64,000 bases of DNA from Arthrinium phaeospermum (taxonomy: Eukaryota > Ascomycota > Sordariomycetes > Amphisphaeriales > Apiosporaceae): contig QYRS01000008.1 in assembly GCA_006503535.1 (NCBI GenBank), positions 2,480,001 through 2,544,000 of the forward strand, written 5' to 3'. This document shows, piece by piece, positions 36,044 to 48,194 of this stretch. Position 1 is the first letter of the stretch; each line of letters begins with the position of its first letter. Made by a program: the position numbers and the translations under genes. The notes below the pieces were generated by a model that was given only the letters and a program-made list of their open reading frames with translations, was not told the origin of the DNA and made no database searches.

Positions 36044-38349
36044 ATGGCTTCCGTCACCTCCCTAGACAAGGACTTGCGCCAGATGCGCCTCGACAAGTAC
36101 ACCCCCGCCGCCGCCAACCAGGCCCGGTCATGGATTGAGAGCGTCCTGGGCGAGCGCCTGCCGGGAAACGAATTATTAGAGGGCCTGAAAGACGGCGTAG
36201 CGCTATGCAAGTGAGTCAACCGTCCACATATGAATTATTTTGGTACTTCCGCGCTGCGTCCAGAGGAAATTGCTGACCATGGCGCCCGCCTTGCCTACAG
36301 ACTCATCAACCTTGCCGTCGGCCCGCCAGGGGTCAAATTCAAGCAATCCGCCATGCCCTTCGTCCAGATGGAGAACATCTCCCACTTCCTACGGGTGTGC
36401 CAGCAGCCGCCCCTGAACCTACACCAACACGACGTCTTCTTGACCGTCGATCTTTACGAACAAAAGGACCCTACACAAGTATTACAGTGCCTTGGCGCCT
36501 TTTCCCGCGCCGCGCAAAAGGCCAACCCCTCCGTGTTCCCCACCTCCATCGGGGACACCAAGCCCAGAAAGGGGTCCATCCTGTCACCGCAGAGCACGGG
36601 GCCAGCGCCGGGTAGGAACCGGGGCTTCTCCAATGCTTCTAATAGCTCTTCCAACTACGGCCGACCAGCCCTGATGTCCAGCAAGACGGGCGATTCCGGT
36701 GGTCGCTGGAGCCCTACCAAGAGCCCGACCGGCAGCGAGCGCGTGGGTTCGCCGACCGTCAGCAGCTGGAGCAACAAGACCCACGAGGGGGTTACCAGCC
36801 CCGCGTGGAATATCGCGCAGTACGGCTACATGGGCGGCGCGTCGCAGGGCAACCTCGGTGTCGCGTTCGGTGGGCGGCGGCAGATTACTAGTGCCGGGCC
36901 GCACGTGCCCAACCTGGCCGACAAGGAGCGCCGACGCAAGGAGATGGAGGCCGAGGGCGAGCGCCAGCGCCAGCAGCTGGAGGAAGAGCGCATGCGCAAG
37001 GCCGAGATGGCGGCCGAAGAGGAACGCGTCCGCAAGGCCGAGGAGCGCCGGTGGGAGGACGAGGCGCGGAAGCTGCGCCCGAGGAGAAACGCCGGGCCGA
37101 GGAAGAAAAGCGACGGTGGGAGGAAGAGGAGCGCCAATGGAAGCTGACCGAGGAGAAGCGCCGCCGCGACGAGGAAGAGGCCGAGGCGAAGCTGGAGGCG
37201 GAACGCCGGGCCACCCGGTCGCGGAGCAAGAGCAACACGGGCCAGGGCTCGAGCCAGTTCATGTCGGACAGCGATCGCATCAAGGACCTGGAACGACAGC
37301 TCGAGCTGGCGCGCCAGCGGGAATACGAGTACGAAGAGGAGCGGGAGCGTCGCACGGGCAAGAACTTGGACCCCCGATCTCCCAAGAGCCGTGCGCGTTC
37401 GCGAAGCCGAGCGCGGCCCACCAGCCGGCCAGGGAGCCGCCCGACGAGCCGACCACCGAGCCGACCGCCCAGCCGGCAGGAATCCTTTGCGCGCGGCGAG
37501 CGCGAGGTGCTGAAGACGCAGTGGGACCGCCACCAAGAGGAGATGGAGGCGATGGCCGCCAACCCCAACCCCGCACCTGGACCGGCGCTGCCTGCGCGTC
37601 CTTTGCCGGTCCCCGCCCCGGCTTCTACTCCTTTGAAGAAGCAGCGCACTGGCGAGAAACCACCCGTTCCTTTGAAACCCCAGATGACTGGCGGTGGTGG
37701 TGGTGAGGGCAGGCCCCTGCCGGTTCCGGCCCCGGCGATTAAGAAGCCGTCGGCATTCGGCCGGCCTATTGCTGGCCCCCCTACTCCACAGCAGCAGGTT
37801 TCGAGCCCTGGCAACCAATCTTTCGGCCGGCCTATTGCCAGTCCACCTACTCCTCAGATCACGAGCCCCGTTACGCCGCTATCCAACAACAACTCGCGGC
37901 CCCTACCTCAACCCAAGTCGCGATCGCCCTTTGCCAACCGGACGGACCGCCACCTGGCCAACAACCAGGCGCCGGTGAGCCCGCCGCCGCAGCAGACGTA
38001 CTCGCGCGAGCTGGGCGCGACGGCCGAACAGGACGCCGAGGACCGGCGGCGGCAGCAGTCGCAGCAGGCGACCAAGGCCGGGGGGTGGGCGTCCAAGTCG
38101 CTGCTGGAGCGGGAGATGGAGATGGAGCGCCAGCGCCAGCGCGAGTGGGAGGAGAGCCAGAAGGAGACGGCGCAGGCGGTGCGGTCCGGCGACGGCGTGG
38201 ACGGCATCGGCGGTGGTATTGGGGGCAAGTGGGACGTGAACCAGTGGACCGGGTTTACCGGGGGCGACAGCCAGAACAAGGGCGGTGCCGGGATCGGGGC
38301 GGGGCGAAGGCAGATTGTTGGGCCGAGGCCTTTGCCGGGGCGGCCTTGA
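36044..38349 (+). CDS. Transgelin/calponin-like actin-binding protein with coiled-coil extension, one frame switch
   Basis: Exon 1 (36044-36210) and exon 2 (from 36301) are joined by a 90-nt intron (GTGAGT, CTGAC branch, CTACAG). Residues 20-130 form a single calponin-homology domain (QARSWIESVLGERLPGNELL, LKDGVALCKLINLA, FVQMENISHFLRVCQ), as in fungal Scp1/transgelin, which bundles actin. A calponin-type repeat follows at about 226-251 (IAQYGYMGGASQGNLGVAFG then GRRQI). A strongly charged coiled coil then runs from about 262. At about 37070-37080 the coding frame changes by one base: EDEARKL in one frame, PEEKRRAEEEKRRW in the next. No plausible intron is there, so a one-base indel is likely. 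After it come an SR/Pro-rich part and, at the very end, a second calponin-like repeat (GGDSQNKGGAGIGAGRRQI). Typical Scp1 is only about 200 aa. Confidence 0.85.
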
Positions 38350-38967
38350 GGTTTGAGGCAGTGGGAGTGGGAGGGTGATGAGAGGAGATAGAGGAAGGGA
38401 TGATGATAGGTGCGGAAAGGAGACGAATCATCACGACACACACCTACGTAATTTCTATTTTACTACTATGACTGTTGAGAGAGAGCAATACCCCGGGGGA
38501 TGGAAGAGAGGAGACGAAGGAGAAGGCGAGGGTGGATTAGACGAGTGAGACATCTGGTTTCTTGAGGAGGGAGTGAGTGGTAGATGATTGATACGCCCTT
38601 TTAATATGATATATTCAGACGCTCTTCTTGCTCTGTGGTGTGCTTCTGTGTACGTCTTCGGTGCTACTGAGGGTTGCCTTGCTGCCCTACGCGTTTGGTG
38701 ATTGTGTGGCGTTAGGTTATGGGACCGCTGGGTGAGTAAGGAATGACATGCGATGCCAGGCCATGACGAGGATGAATCGCACGATGGAGATTATCAAATC
38801 GTGTCCCTAAGTTACATCTCATGTGTCGGGGTATCTATTTGTTGGGTCATCCATCAAAGTTGCAAGCATGGCTTTCGTCGAGGTTCCGGAATCGCCGGTC
38901 GGCCTCGACACGGGAGCAAAAAGGGGATGGATGGCAGAGCAAAAAGGACAAAAAGAAATGTTGTAAC
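38350..38967. other. Intergenic region
   Basis: This is the 3' flank of the transgelin-like gene up to the tRNA-Gly gene. Nothing else is seen. Confidence 0.6.
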
Positions 38968-39038
38968 TGCATCAGCCGTGAATCGAACACGGGGCCCATC
39001 GATGGCAACGATGGATTTTACCACTAAACCACTGATGC
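38968..39038 (-). tRNA. tRNA-Gly (GCC), variant copy
   Basis: A 71-nt cloverleaf has anticodon GCC. It differs from the other two tRNA-Gly genes only in paired acceptor and T-stem positions (GCATCAG/CTGATGC instead of GCACTAG/CTAGTGC, and CCGTG/CACGG in the T-stem), so the changes are compensatory. A-runs beyond its 3' end on the plus strand provide a Pol III terminator. Confidence 0.95.
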
Positions 39039-40552
39039 CTGAGGTAGGGGCAATGCCCAAGTATAAAAACAGAGGTTAATATATGCATATATGGCGCAAG
39101 TTCAATAAGCCGGTTGAATATGTGGTCACTGGGGTGGGCTGCTGAGGGGTACACCGAAGATGGGGCATTCGTTGGACTTGGGCTCACGAAAGGGGACTGG
39201 CGATGGGAAAAGGGTTCACTTTTTCTTTTGTAATTGGTTTCTCGCCGTGGCCTGGCGAGAGACGAGAGGGAAGGGGGAGGGGACAGCGAAAGTATAAACA
39301 CGCCACATCAAATCCCGTGGCTCACGCTGTTGCTACTACTGCTACCGTAGGAGGCATCTCCTTCTTTGGTTGCCAGGTCACTATGCTTTACCTCGGAGCG
39401 CAGGCGAGGGGGCATTCTTAAAGTAGATGATAGGGGGGGGGGGGTCTCATGGAATTTTTCTAAGGTGACGGCGCACGCTCGCTAGATACTTGATCATCCG
39501 AATCGCCTCCCGGTAGATCGTCGAGACAGTAAATGAACTACTTGCCGTTGCTATTGCTTGTTGGTTAGGCATCTCCTTCTTTGGTTGCCAGGTCACTATG
39601 CTTTACCTCGGAGCGCAGGCGAGGGGGCATTCTTAAAGTAGATGATAGGGGGTGGGGGGTCTCATGGAATTTTCTAAGGGGACGGCGCACGCTCGCTAGA
39701 TACTTGATCATCTCTCAGGAGGCAAAGTGGCAAATGTGCTGCGGAAGAGAAGATGGCTCTGCCTCGGAAAAGGATAAGAATCCGGATGAGTATAATTGCG
39801 CATCAAAAGTGGCATATTCCCCCCTATCCAGACAACAGAGACGGGTCTTCTACTTCCCCTAGATAGGTACATATCAGTCTATGAAGCTATGTCCTTGGGA
39901 AGGTGTGCTCACTTAACACCCACGGGGCGTAATCTCCTTCGAAGTGTATCATATCCAGTAGCAGTAGGAAGCCGATATAAGAAGCAAGAAGTCACGGTGC
40001 TTTTATTTGTTTCGAGTTGCATGTTCGCTTTGTCCTCCGACTCCCCCGTACCGTCCATCCCGGTGTGGCCCTCGCAGTCCAAATTCATCGGGCCGGCTCA
40101 GACACCCAAGAGAGAATACTAAGTATGAATGAAACAAACACATTGCGACCGATCAGTTGGCCCACTAATGCTGTCCGCGTTTGTTGACATCGGGGCCGTC
40201 GTTGGGGAGAACTGATTGCCGTCTGCCTGCTTGCTGCCCCTTACCACGCCGTACGGAATGAAACGGAAGAAGCAAGCAGCGCGAAGTTGCAGGAGGCAGG
40301 AGGGCCCTAGGCTCGAGATAATGAATGAACCTTGAACCCATTCAGGCTTATTGATTAGGTGGGCCAATTACGTAGGCGTGGGCTGGCCAAGACTTCCTAC
40401 AAGTTCCATGATGAAGCTACCACTGCCAACACCAACGTCGCCGCATCACCCAACCCAGACGAACAAAGCAAAAGGCTTGCACAGCGCGATATAGATACCA
40501 AAAACAACATAAAAGAAGGGTCATATTGATGCGTAAAAGGCGCAAAAAGGAA
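39039..40552. other. Intergenic region with direct repeat
   Basis: About 1.5 kb lies between two tRNA genes. It contains a 147-bp direct repeat listed separately and no supported gene. Confidence 0.55.
39352..39712. repeat. Two-copy direct repeat of about 147 bp
   Basis: Copy 1 is at 39352-39498 and copy 2 at 39567-39712, separated by 68 bp. Both begin AGGCATCTCCTTCTTTGG and end CTTGATCATC. They differ at a G-run (12 G in copy 1 at 39433-39444; copy 2 has a T inside), by one T in a T-run, and by one T/G substitution. High identity implies a recent duplication. The length is below that usually targeted by repeat-induced point mutation. Confidence 0.9.
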
Positions 40553-40636
40553 CTCTCTGGCGGGGAATTGAACCCCGTCTCGAGCGAATTCATTGTTCAA
40601 TGACAAGCTCGCATACTGACCACTATACTACCAAGA
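40553..40636 (-). tRNA. tRNA-Asp (GTC) with intron and damaged acceptor stem
   Basis: The D-arm (TAGTATAGTGGTCAGTAT), anticodon stem CGAGC/GCTCG, anticodon GTC and T-arm CGGGG TTCAATT CCCCG are all intact. A 14-nt intron (TTGAACAATGAATT) follows base 37. The 3' acceptor strand CCAGAGA calls for a TCTCTGG partner, but the 5' strand reads only TCTTGG, one base short and with imperfect pairing. An A-run beyond the 3' end on the plus strand gives a terminator. It may be a decaying copy, or the missing base may be a sequence error. Confidence 0.8.
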
Positions 40637-42685
40637 TGGGGACCGTTTCCAATTTGTTGAAATCCGGTCGGGTTATCCAGCTACAAGTAGCCTACTCGGC
40701 ACCCCAAACCTAGGACAAAGTTTACCTGCTTCCTACTTAATAACGGCCATGCAGTCAATCTCTAATGGCATCACAAAGAGGGCGACGAGTCCAAATCCTC
40801 TATTGCGATGAAAATGCGCCATGTAAAAATAAAAGGCCACCCCGGAGCTCAGATACACGGTTTGCGATGTCTTCCTCTGCGGCGCAACATAGACCATAAA
40901 CTCGCGTCATATTACGAGAATAACCAATTATATTTTTCCTTACTGGCAATTGTGTGAGCCACAAGCATGCCCTCACATTCTACATAACCACGTACCGATG
41001 ACAGTTCATATGCTAAGTACTATCCTGAGCTACCCGTACATACCACAAGGTTCACGCCGGGGGTATGCAACTGGCCGCCGTGCACTGTAGTAACCCGTTC
41101 CCATTTGCGCGGGGAAGTCATATGCATGTCAATTGGAAAGCTTCCGACTCGGTGCCAAACAGCAGAGATTCAATTCCAAGCGGTGCGGTAGGTATATCTC
41201 AGAGCCCATGTGGTCCAATGCATACTTGATACGTTACCATAACGCCCCAAACGATGATACCCTAAGCGATATCCAATACCTCACTGCTCCCATCCCCTCC
41301 ATGCCATATGAATCCAAAACAATGCATTTGCTTGCCGAGGTCGATGACAACAACCTTGTGCTAGCCAAACGCAACATCTGAAGACGCCGGCGATAGATGC
41401 ATGTGATATCCATCCTCCATTTGATTGCAGCAATCGTACCCTCGCATACGCCCTCAAATCCGTCTACCTCTGCACAGGATGTTTGTTCATCGGCATCCTT
41501 CCTTTCTCCCCCAATGCGACTCGCTCTCGGCATTTGATATACATACATCCATCCCATGGCATCCATCTGCCCTCATACACGCCCTCAAACCACCGATATA
41601 TACACCAAATATCTTCAATTCCCATGCCCTCCTTCTTGTCAATTGCTAGAACCATCCTGGACCCCCTCCCCATCTACCAAGATACAGGCTACCATCAAAT
41701 CCCAGACATGCAGCGCCAGCCCCATCCCATCCCATGTATAACACCCCCCATTAAGCCTTACCTTACAAGCCTCCCGAACCACGCCATGCTTGCATGAACT
41801 AACCACGCTTTCGCATGAACGCGCGGGGCGCCCGGCGCCTCCTCCCATTCATTCGGCAAGCGGGTCGCGAAAAACCATGTCTCTCCCATGTTCCTGGGAT
41901 GCAGGCAAGCAAGGGGAGAGGAGAGGGTAGCAAAAACAGCTGTCTCGATTGGGGAAAAGCAAAGTAAGTCAGATAAGTCAAGTCACCAGCACGTAGATAC
42001 AGAAACCGGTCTCAAAAGTCAAGACATACGTTTACGGGTTTGTGAACAAAAGGAACGTTGTATTTGTGCCGTAGTGGCCGGCGGGTATTATACTGGTTTT
42101 GCTCAAATGGGCAAACTCCCACCCTCAGGTCTATCTCTTCTTCTTCCACCTCTCCTCCGCCTTTCTTCTCGCTTCCACTATTTCGTCACCATAGTCGTGT
42201 AGCCTCACCTCCTCCGCCTCTTCCTACTTCCACCCAGTGGTCTTATGTACAGCGACAGGCTTTTATTTAAAGCCTTGCCTCTTCCCGTATAGTCCGAGAG
42301 AGAACCCTGTCGTTGGGAATCAAGAAAGAAATATGTTTCGAGTTCGAAATCCACAGATGATATCCTCAACACCTGCCATGATTCGACCCTTTCCCGGAAA
42401 AAAAACACAAAAAGACCAATGCCGATTCAAAAAAAACGACGCATGCTCCCGACCAAAACCAGCCACGCATCCGGATCCATGTGAGCAGCAAATTGGGGAC
42501 CTCGCGAGGCACCAGAATAAGCCCAGCCATGAGCGGGAAGTGGTATGCCAAATTCGTCACAAAAAGTGAAGGAAACCGTTTCATAAGCGCCTGGATATCT
42601 CTTTTGTGGCGCACCAAATCACAATAGTTGTAGTAGTAATAGCAGTCAAGAACAAGAAGGCTAGCAAGCCGGCAGACGGACTGGA
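40637..42685. other. Intergenic region
   Basis: About 2 kb lies between the tRNA-Asp gene and the 3' end of nudE. It is CA/CT-rich with short imperfect repeats of CATACACGCCCTCAAA type near 41450 and 41570. No gene is supported. Confidence 0.55.
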
Positions 42686-44463
42686 CTAGTAGGTCTCGCC
42701 CAGGTCGCTCAGCTTCTGCGTGTGGCTCGTTCTCCTGCTGGCGGCCCCGGACTCCCTCCGTAGCCCGGGTCCGGGGATGCCACTAGGTGTCGGTATGCCG
42801 CTAGCTGAACCGTCTGCATCGTATCGGCTGTAGGTGCCTCGTCGGCTGGGCGTTCGTCGTCCATGATCCGGCTCGTCCATCTCGTCAATGTCGATATGGC
42901 TGTAGCTGTGGGTGTGGCCGTGAAGACTGCCGCCCATCGAACTGCGGGACCTCAGCCCCAGAGGCGTCTTCGCCCCCATGGAGGAGCGCGACATGGGCCG
43001 GGCGATCTCGCTTCGCGAGGCGGGCCGTTCGGGTCTCGCATACGCAGAAGAGACACTAGCTCGGCTGCTAGGGCGTGAGATGGAGACGGAGCTCGAATCC
43101 GGGTCGTAGTTGCTGGTCCGGTTCGGCAGAGGACCAAAAGAAAACGGGAAACCCCCGAAGTACTAAGTCGGGGTATGTGTTTCCCTTGACCGCCGGTGGA
43201 GTGGCTGGGTGTCTCGTCCGCCAGAGACGAGGTTATGGAGCCAGCACCACGTTTCCGGTTGCTGCGCATTGTGACCGTCGAAGGTACCACGGACATGACA
43301 GACGAGCGCGGAGAGGCCGCGGCGGCGTTAGAACAGGCGCAGGCAGCTTGGAGCGCACGTTGTGGACGCGCGCTTCCAAGCGCTGCATTTGCGCCGTGAG
43401 AGAAACGGATGTGGGTGAGCGAGTTGGACGTGGGGATCTTGTGCGAGGCAGAGCGGGGCACTGTTGTCCTCGAGGGCGCCGGAGTGGGGTGTTCGTAACA
43501 GCACGCGCTCCCGGCGGCCGCATACCCGTAGACGAGGTGAGGGCTCTGGGCTTGGGGGTGACGCTTCGGTCGGCAGAGGGAATGCGCGACTTGGTAGTCG
43601 CGGTGTCCGCAGCCTGGTCTTGGACCCGGGTCTCGGCAGCGTCGACGAAGTGTCGGAGCGGGGAGGCGAGGGCGGGTCTTGAATGGTAGGAATCTCTTTG
43701 CAGGGCGGGGGCAGAGTGACGTCGTCCGGAGGCGTGTTGATAAGCGGCGAACTGGCGGTGGAGACGGGCGAGTGCTCGAACGAAGGCGATGCGGGCATGG
43801 AGATGTCGGTAGAAATGGTGGAAAGGTGGCGGTTCTCGGCCTTCTTCAGCTTGTCTTGCAAGATCTCCGCCTCGACCTTGAGGTCGGACAGCTCCTCGCG
43901 CAACCTCTGGGCTTCGATGCGGAGAGTTTCTCGTTCCTGCTCCCCAGCCTTGATTTCCTCCTCCTGCATGACCGTCCTCTCGATCGCCTGGTTGAACTTG
44001 GACTCCATGTCCTCGAGCGACGAGTTGGTGTTGCGGGCTTGGCGCTCAAAGTCGTCGTTGGCTACCTCGATATCGCGCAGCTTGTGCTGCATCGTCCTGT
44101 TGGTTTCGCGCAGAGTGGTGATCTCCTTTTCGAGCGCATTCTGGGCCGCATTGGCCTCGGACTTGGCGTTTTTGCATTTTTCCTGGACGGCCGTGTCAGT
44201 CTTGATTCTACGCAGAGTCCTCACGTTGGGCAACTTACCTTCTCATCTGCTTCGAACTGCAACGACTCTGCCTTCTCCTGCAGAGAACGCTCCCGCTTGT
44301 CGGCGGCGTCCAGGTCCTTTTCCAACTCTTGTTCCAGCTCGTGGCTGGAGTCGCGAAAGTCGGCCAACTCATTTGCGAGCTGCTCATATTGGCTCTTGTA
44401 CCATGCGAGCGACTCTTCGGGCGACGCATCCGCGTTGGGCGGGGATGATGGTGGTTCAACCAT
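42686..44463 (-). CDS. nudE: Nuclear distribution protein NudE homologue, 3' half with five frame switches
   Basis: Exon 1 (44239-44463) and exon 2 (from 44182) are joined by a 56-nt intron (GTAAGT, CTGAC, GTCCAG). The N-terminal coiled coil is characteristic: [80 protein letters not shown]. NudE/Ro-11 binds LIS1 and dynein and positions nuclei along microtubules. After about residue 245 the recognisable C-terminal sequence is spread over all three frames, with switches near 43581-43590, 43453-43469, 43399-43410, 43311-43326 and 43134-43147. The fragments in order are [71 protein letters not shown] and [20 protein letters not shown], ending LSDLGETY at 42686. Read literally, translation would stop at 43328. 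Indels in the assembly are likelier than decay because the fragments themselves remain well conserved. Confidence 0.85.
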
Positions 44464-47400
44464 GTTTGCGGGAGGCTAGGCGAAAGGAAATTGGGGGTGT
44501 AGGAACTCGTAATTTACACCATCCACAACGGTCGCATTCGCTGGCCAAAGGGTGCGAATGCCTTTAATATTCGTGGGGAGAAAGGGAGTGATAACAATGG
44601 CGTTTGATTGGGCGAAGAAAGAGATATTATAAGTCGTAAATTGCGAAGAAAGTCGACAAATGAAAGGATTGGTTGGTATGACGGTATGGTCTCCTGGCCG
44701 GCGAATTCTGTTAGCATTGGTTGCTGCTGCCGTCAATGGTTCTGGAGGGAAAAGCAAGCGGTCGCGGTCGCGGTTGCTGCTAATTGATTTGATTGCTTGG
44801 AGTTCGTCGCGCGCAAATGAGGGACATGCATGAACGAAGTGGATGTGGATTGGGGTTGAGTGCGTGTGTGCGTGCGAATGGCAGGGGCTCTCGCTCGGGC
44901 TGGCTGGCTTGCACCTACTAAGAGAAAAACGAGCTGCCGTCAACTGCTCCCGAGACAGACAACCGTGTCGCGATACGAAGCTGCACCTGGAGTGGTGTTG
45001 GCAAGTCACTTGCGGGTGACTTGGTGGTTGGGCAGTGGGCTTCCTTGGGTGGTCGTCCCCGTGATTTGTTGTGTCGGGGAGTTCGTCAGGCGTACGTGGG
45101 TTGCTGTGGATTGGGGTTTTTGGCTCGAGCCGGTCGTCGTTTGGATCCCGTGGCGGATAGGGCGAAAAGGAAAAAGAGTACGGAGCAGTAGACGATGATT
45201 GTCGCATAAAACTCACTTACCGCATCGTCGTCGTCATTGGGGTGTTGCTGTCGTCGTCGTGGGTCGGGGGCGCTGTCGAAAAGCTGCCTTGCCCGCCTTT
45301 GTCGAAGTGGTGGTGCTGGAGTCGTTGTTGTTGATGAGAAACACACGACTGGACTGGGTTGGAGTGTCAATACAAACTGCGAAAGGAGCTACATCGGCCA
45401 ATGTACCGACCCGACCTCCCCTAAACCACGACCGCCCCTTGTGCACCAAGACCCCCCGAGGACCGTGTGTTGACTTTTGGGCACTGCACTTGCACATTTG
45501 TTGATGCGTACCGGCCCCCCTCGTCTAGTCGTCTAGTCACGTCTTGATTGCTCCACCCGCCACCAAGGAAGAGCCAGTCAGCCACTTATTCCCTCTTGTG
45601 CTGGCATGCCGCTACTCCTCATCGGGCCAAGCTGCCTGCAGGCTGCTACCATGGGCAACTGCCCCCCAAGGCTCCAAAAGTGATGCAGGTCCAAAACATA
45701 AGCCCAACGTGCATTGATTGACGGCAATGCTTTTTTTTGCTGGGCAGTCATGAATCAATCAAACGGCAGAGGTGCGTATGTACGAGCTCTGTTCAAGTTG
45801 GAGGTATGTCCTCGGGTAGGAGATGAGCATGGAGAGATCAACCGGAATATGTGTTGAGATTCAGATTCCCTTGTGTCCACGTGCCCGTGCGCGCAATCTT
45901 GGTCATTTAGGCCATTACTGTACCAGTACATGTACCTTACATATGATCACCGCCATTTCCCATTTCCCTCTTGCGAAATTCAGCAGTCATCCTGATGAAG
46001 ACTGAACACTAATCGGCGTTCTATTGAGACTAGCACGCCGTCATCATTCACCAATCTCACCGTCCCGAAAAAGCTTCGTCTGAACTTGTCGGGTAGGCCC
46101 TGGCTGGCTGCCCGGCTCTAAATTGATTCCGCAACGGTTAGATCTCCTGTGGTTGCAACCCTGCCTCATGTTTCACCCATGTGATCGACTGCCACCCTCT
46201 GCCACCCTCTTTATTTGAACGTCAATGCACCCCCTGACGGCGAGCTGCTTTACAGGCCGCTGCCGGCACTACAAGAGGGGGTCGAGCATTGGAAGCTTAG
46301 AAAATGCCCGCGGTGGGCATTGCCGGCAACAGGCAGACAGGTATTGAAACAAAAAACACCACCACAACCCAACCGACTAACCCCGTACAATAATACTTAA
46401 TCTACAATCACGACACAAATAACCCGGGCTTTCCAAGATCTTCTACTTCGCGCCCGCTCGCCCGCCCTACCTACCGCCTCTGGGCTGCTAGTCCTTTCGG
46501 ACACTACCGAGCGCTACTGCTGACGGCCCCCACCGTGGGCGAGAAAATGGCGTGAATGCCAGCCATGTGCCCATGGTAACCCGCGCCAACCAGCCAGCAC
46601 ATCGGGGCATTTTATCCCACTATGACCATGACCACCCAACTCCTCCACCGCTGCCGCCGCAGTCGTCCCTCTCTGCAATCCCTGGGAAAGGCGCCGCGCT
46701 CTCCTCCCACTGCCCCAGCACCAGCATCAACAATCGCCCGCCAGCCCGGGGTTGTTCGCGTTCCCGCCTCACTGATGTAATCAAGCAGCGATCGCCATCG
46801 TCACCTTGGCGACTGCACTGTTCGGGCGCCAGATGCAAATGCAGATGCAGCAGATGCAGATGCAGACCCCACGATCAGGCCTCCACGCCAAACCCGGTCG
46901 GCTCCATCATGGTCCTGTCAACCGATCCTGCCGCAAAGCCAATCGTGCTTGGATCCTTGAGATAGGGCTGCCCAGCTTCTCTCCTCCCGCAGTATTGGCT
47001 GGCGCTTAGAAGGGAACGCATTGTAGACCCCAGCCCGACGTTGATGCCCGTCAACCATATGCTCTGCTGTAGTCTGTCGGGGGCACACTGAGGCAGGAAG
47101 ACGATGAGTCGGCGCAGAGGCTCCACTGGTTTCCACTCGTGACTCTATCCCCGCTTAATACAAAGGGTGGTCCGCCGTTGTCGAGGGGTAACCCCTTACC
47201 CAAGGAAGGCTCCGCGAGCATCGCGAGGCGGTCGAGGAAACTGCCCCTCAACTTGAGGGGACGTCCAACCTCCGCACTTTGTTCGGCAGTTCGCGATAAT
47301 CCCCTCAGTGATGTCCTTAATAAGTGGTCTCGATGCACCTTGCTCACCTCACAAATCTCGCTCACAACTCTTGCACAGCGGCTTGAGAGGAATACATGCT

Positions 47401-48194
47401 GACCGCGGACAGAAACTCCCCCGCGATCGATGTCAGCCATATATTACTGAGTTGTGCCTCTTCGGGAGGTTGCTGAGACGGCGGCTCATGTCGAACATCG
47501 AGTTGCCAATCTGATGTAGCCTCCCTACCAAACATACATTGTTGGGCGTCGCTATGTGTGTTGCGCAGTATGTAAAAGGCCATCATACTACATCCATATG
47601 AAGTTTCCCACTTTGGCATCCGTCTTGGGGCCTCGACAACACGCCGTTGTAGGTGAATGGCGAAACAAGGGAGCGAACCTGGAGCGAGCCTGGCTCGACT
47701 CAACATCATTACCAACAGGGGATCAGCTACTATGGGATCCAAACCCGGCCCGTGAACTTTATCACCGTGTAAGGTTTATGTGAAAGCCGGAGATGTTCAG
47801 CAGCACAGCTAGTACCAGCTTTAATTCCCATCACAGCCATCATGTCACGCACTTGTGACAGTGCGCCCTGCAGAGCGCAAGTATGGAACACACACGCGTG
47901 TGCGAGACACGCTGGTGAATGGTTATGACCCGAGTAACGAAAACCCCCAGGACTTTCCGATATCCAGGCAGAGCAGCACTGATTCCAAGTAGACGTAAAG
48001 TTGGCTCTGCCAAATCTTGTTGGTTTTGCCTAATCTCGTTGGGTCATGTCAGCCGGAGAAACCATCCCTTGCTTCCTCACGGATGACCGGGATTACACCT
48101 ACTCCTCTTCTCCCCAGACGATCGATATCCAAGAACCCAGGATGCTCTCCACCATCATCTGCAATTAAACCTACTACTACTAACGCTTCTCAAA
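44464..48194. other. Gene-poor 3.7-kb region
   Basis: The left part is probably the nudE promoter and 5' UTR, with a GTAAGT donor-like site near 45213 that could mark a 5' UTR intron. Further right are a TGCAGA hexamer repeat at about 46831-46867 and GC-rich inverted repeats at about 47184-47260. No protein-coding gene is supported. Confidence 0.5.

Noticed and set aside
44476..45216. 246-codon minus-strand frame upstream of nudE
   Set aside because: It is His/Ser/Pro-rich, lies where the nudE 5' UTR should be, and has no recognisable content.
47051..47440. 129-codon minus-strand frame over the inverted-repeat region
   Set aside because: It resembled a mobile-element fragment at first, but no transposase or polymerase motif is present.
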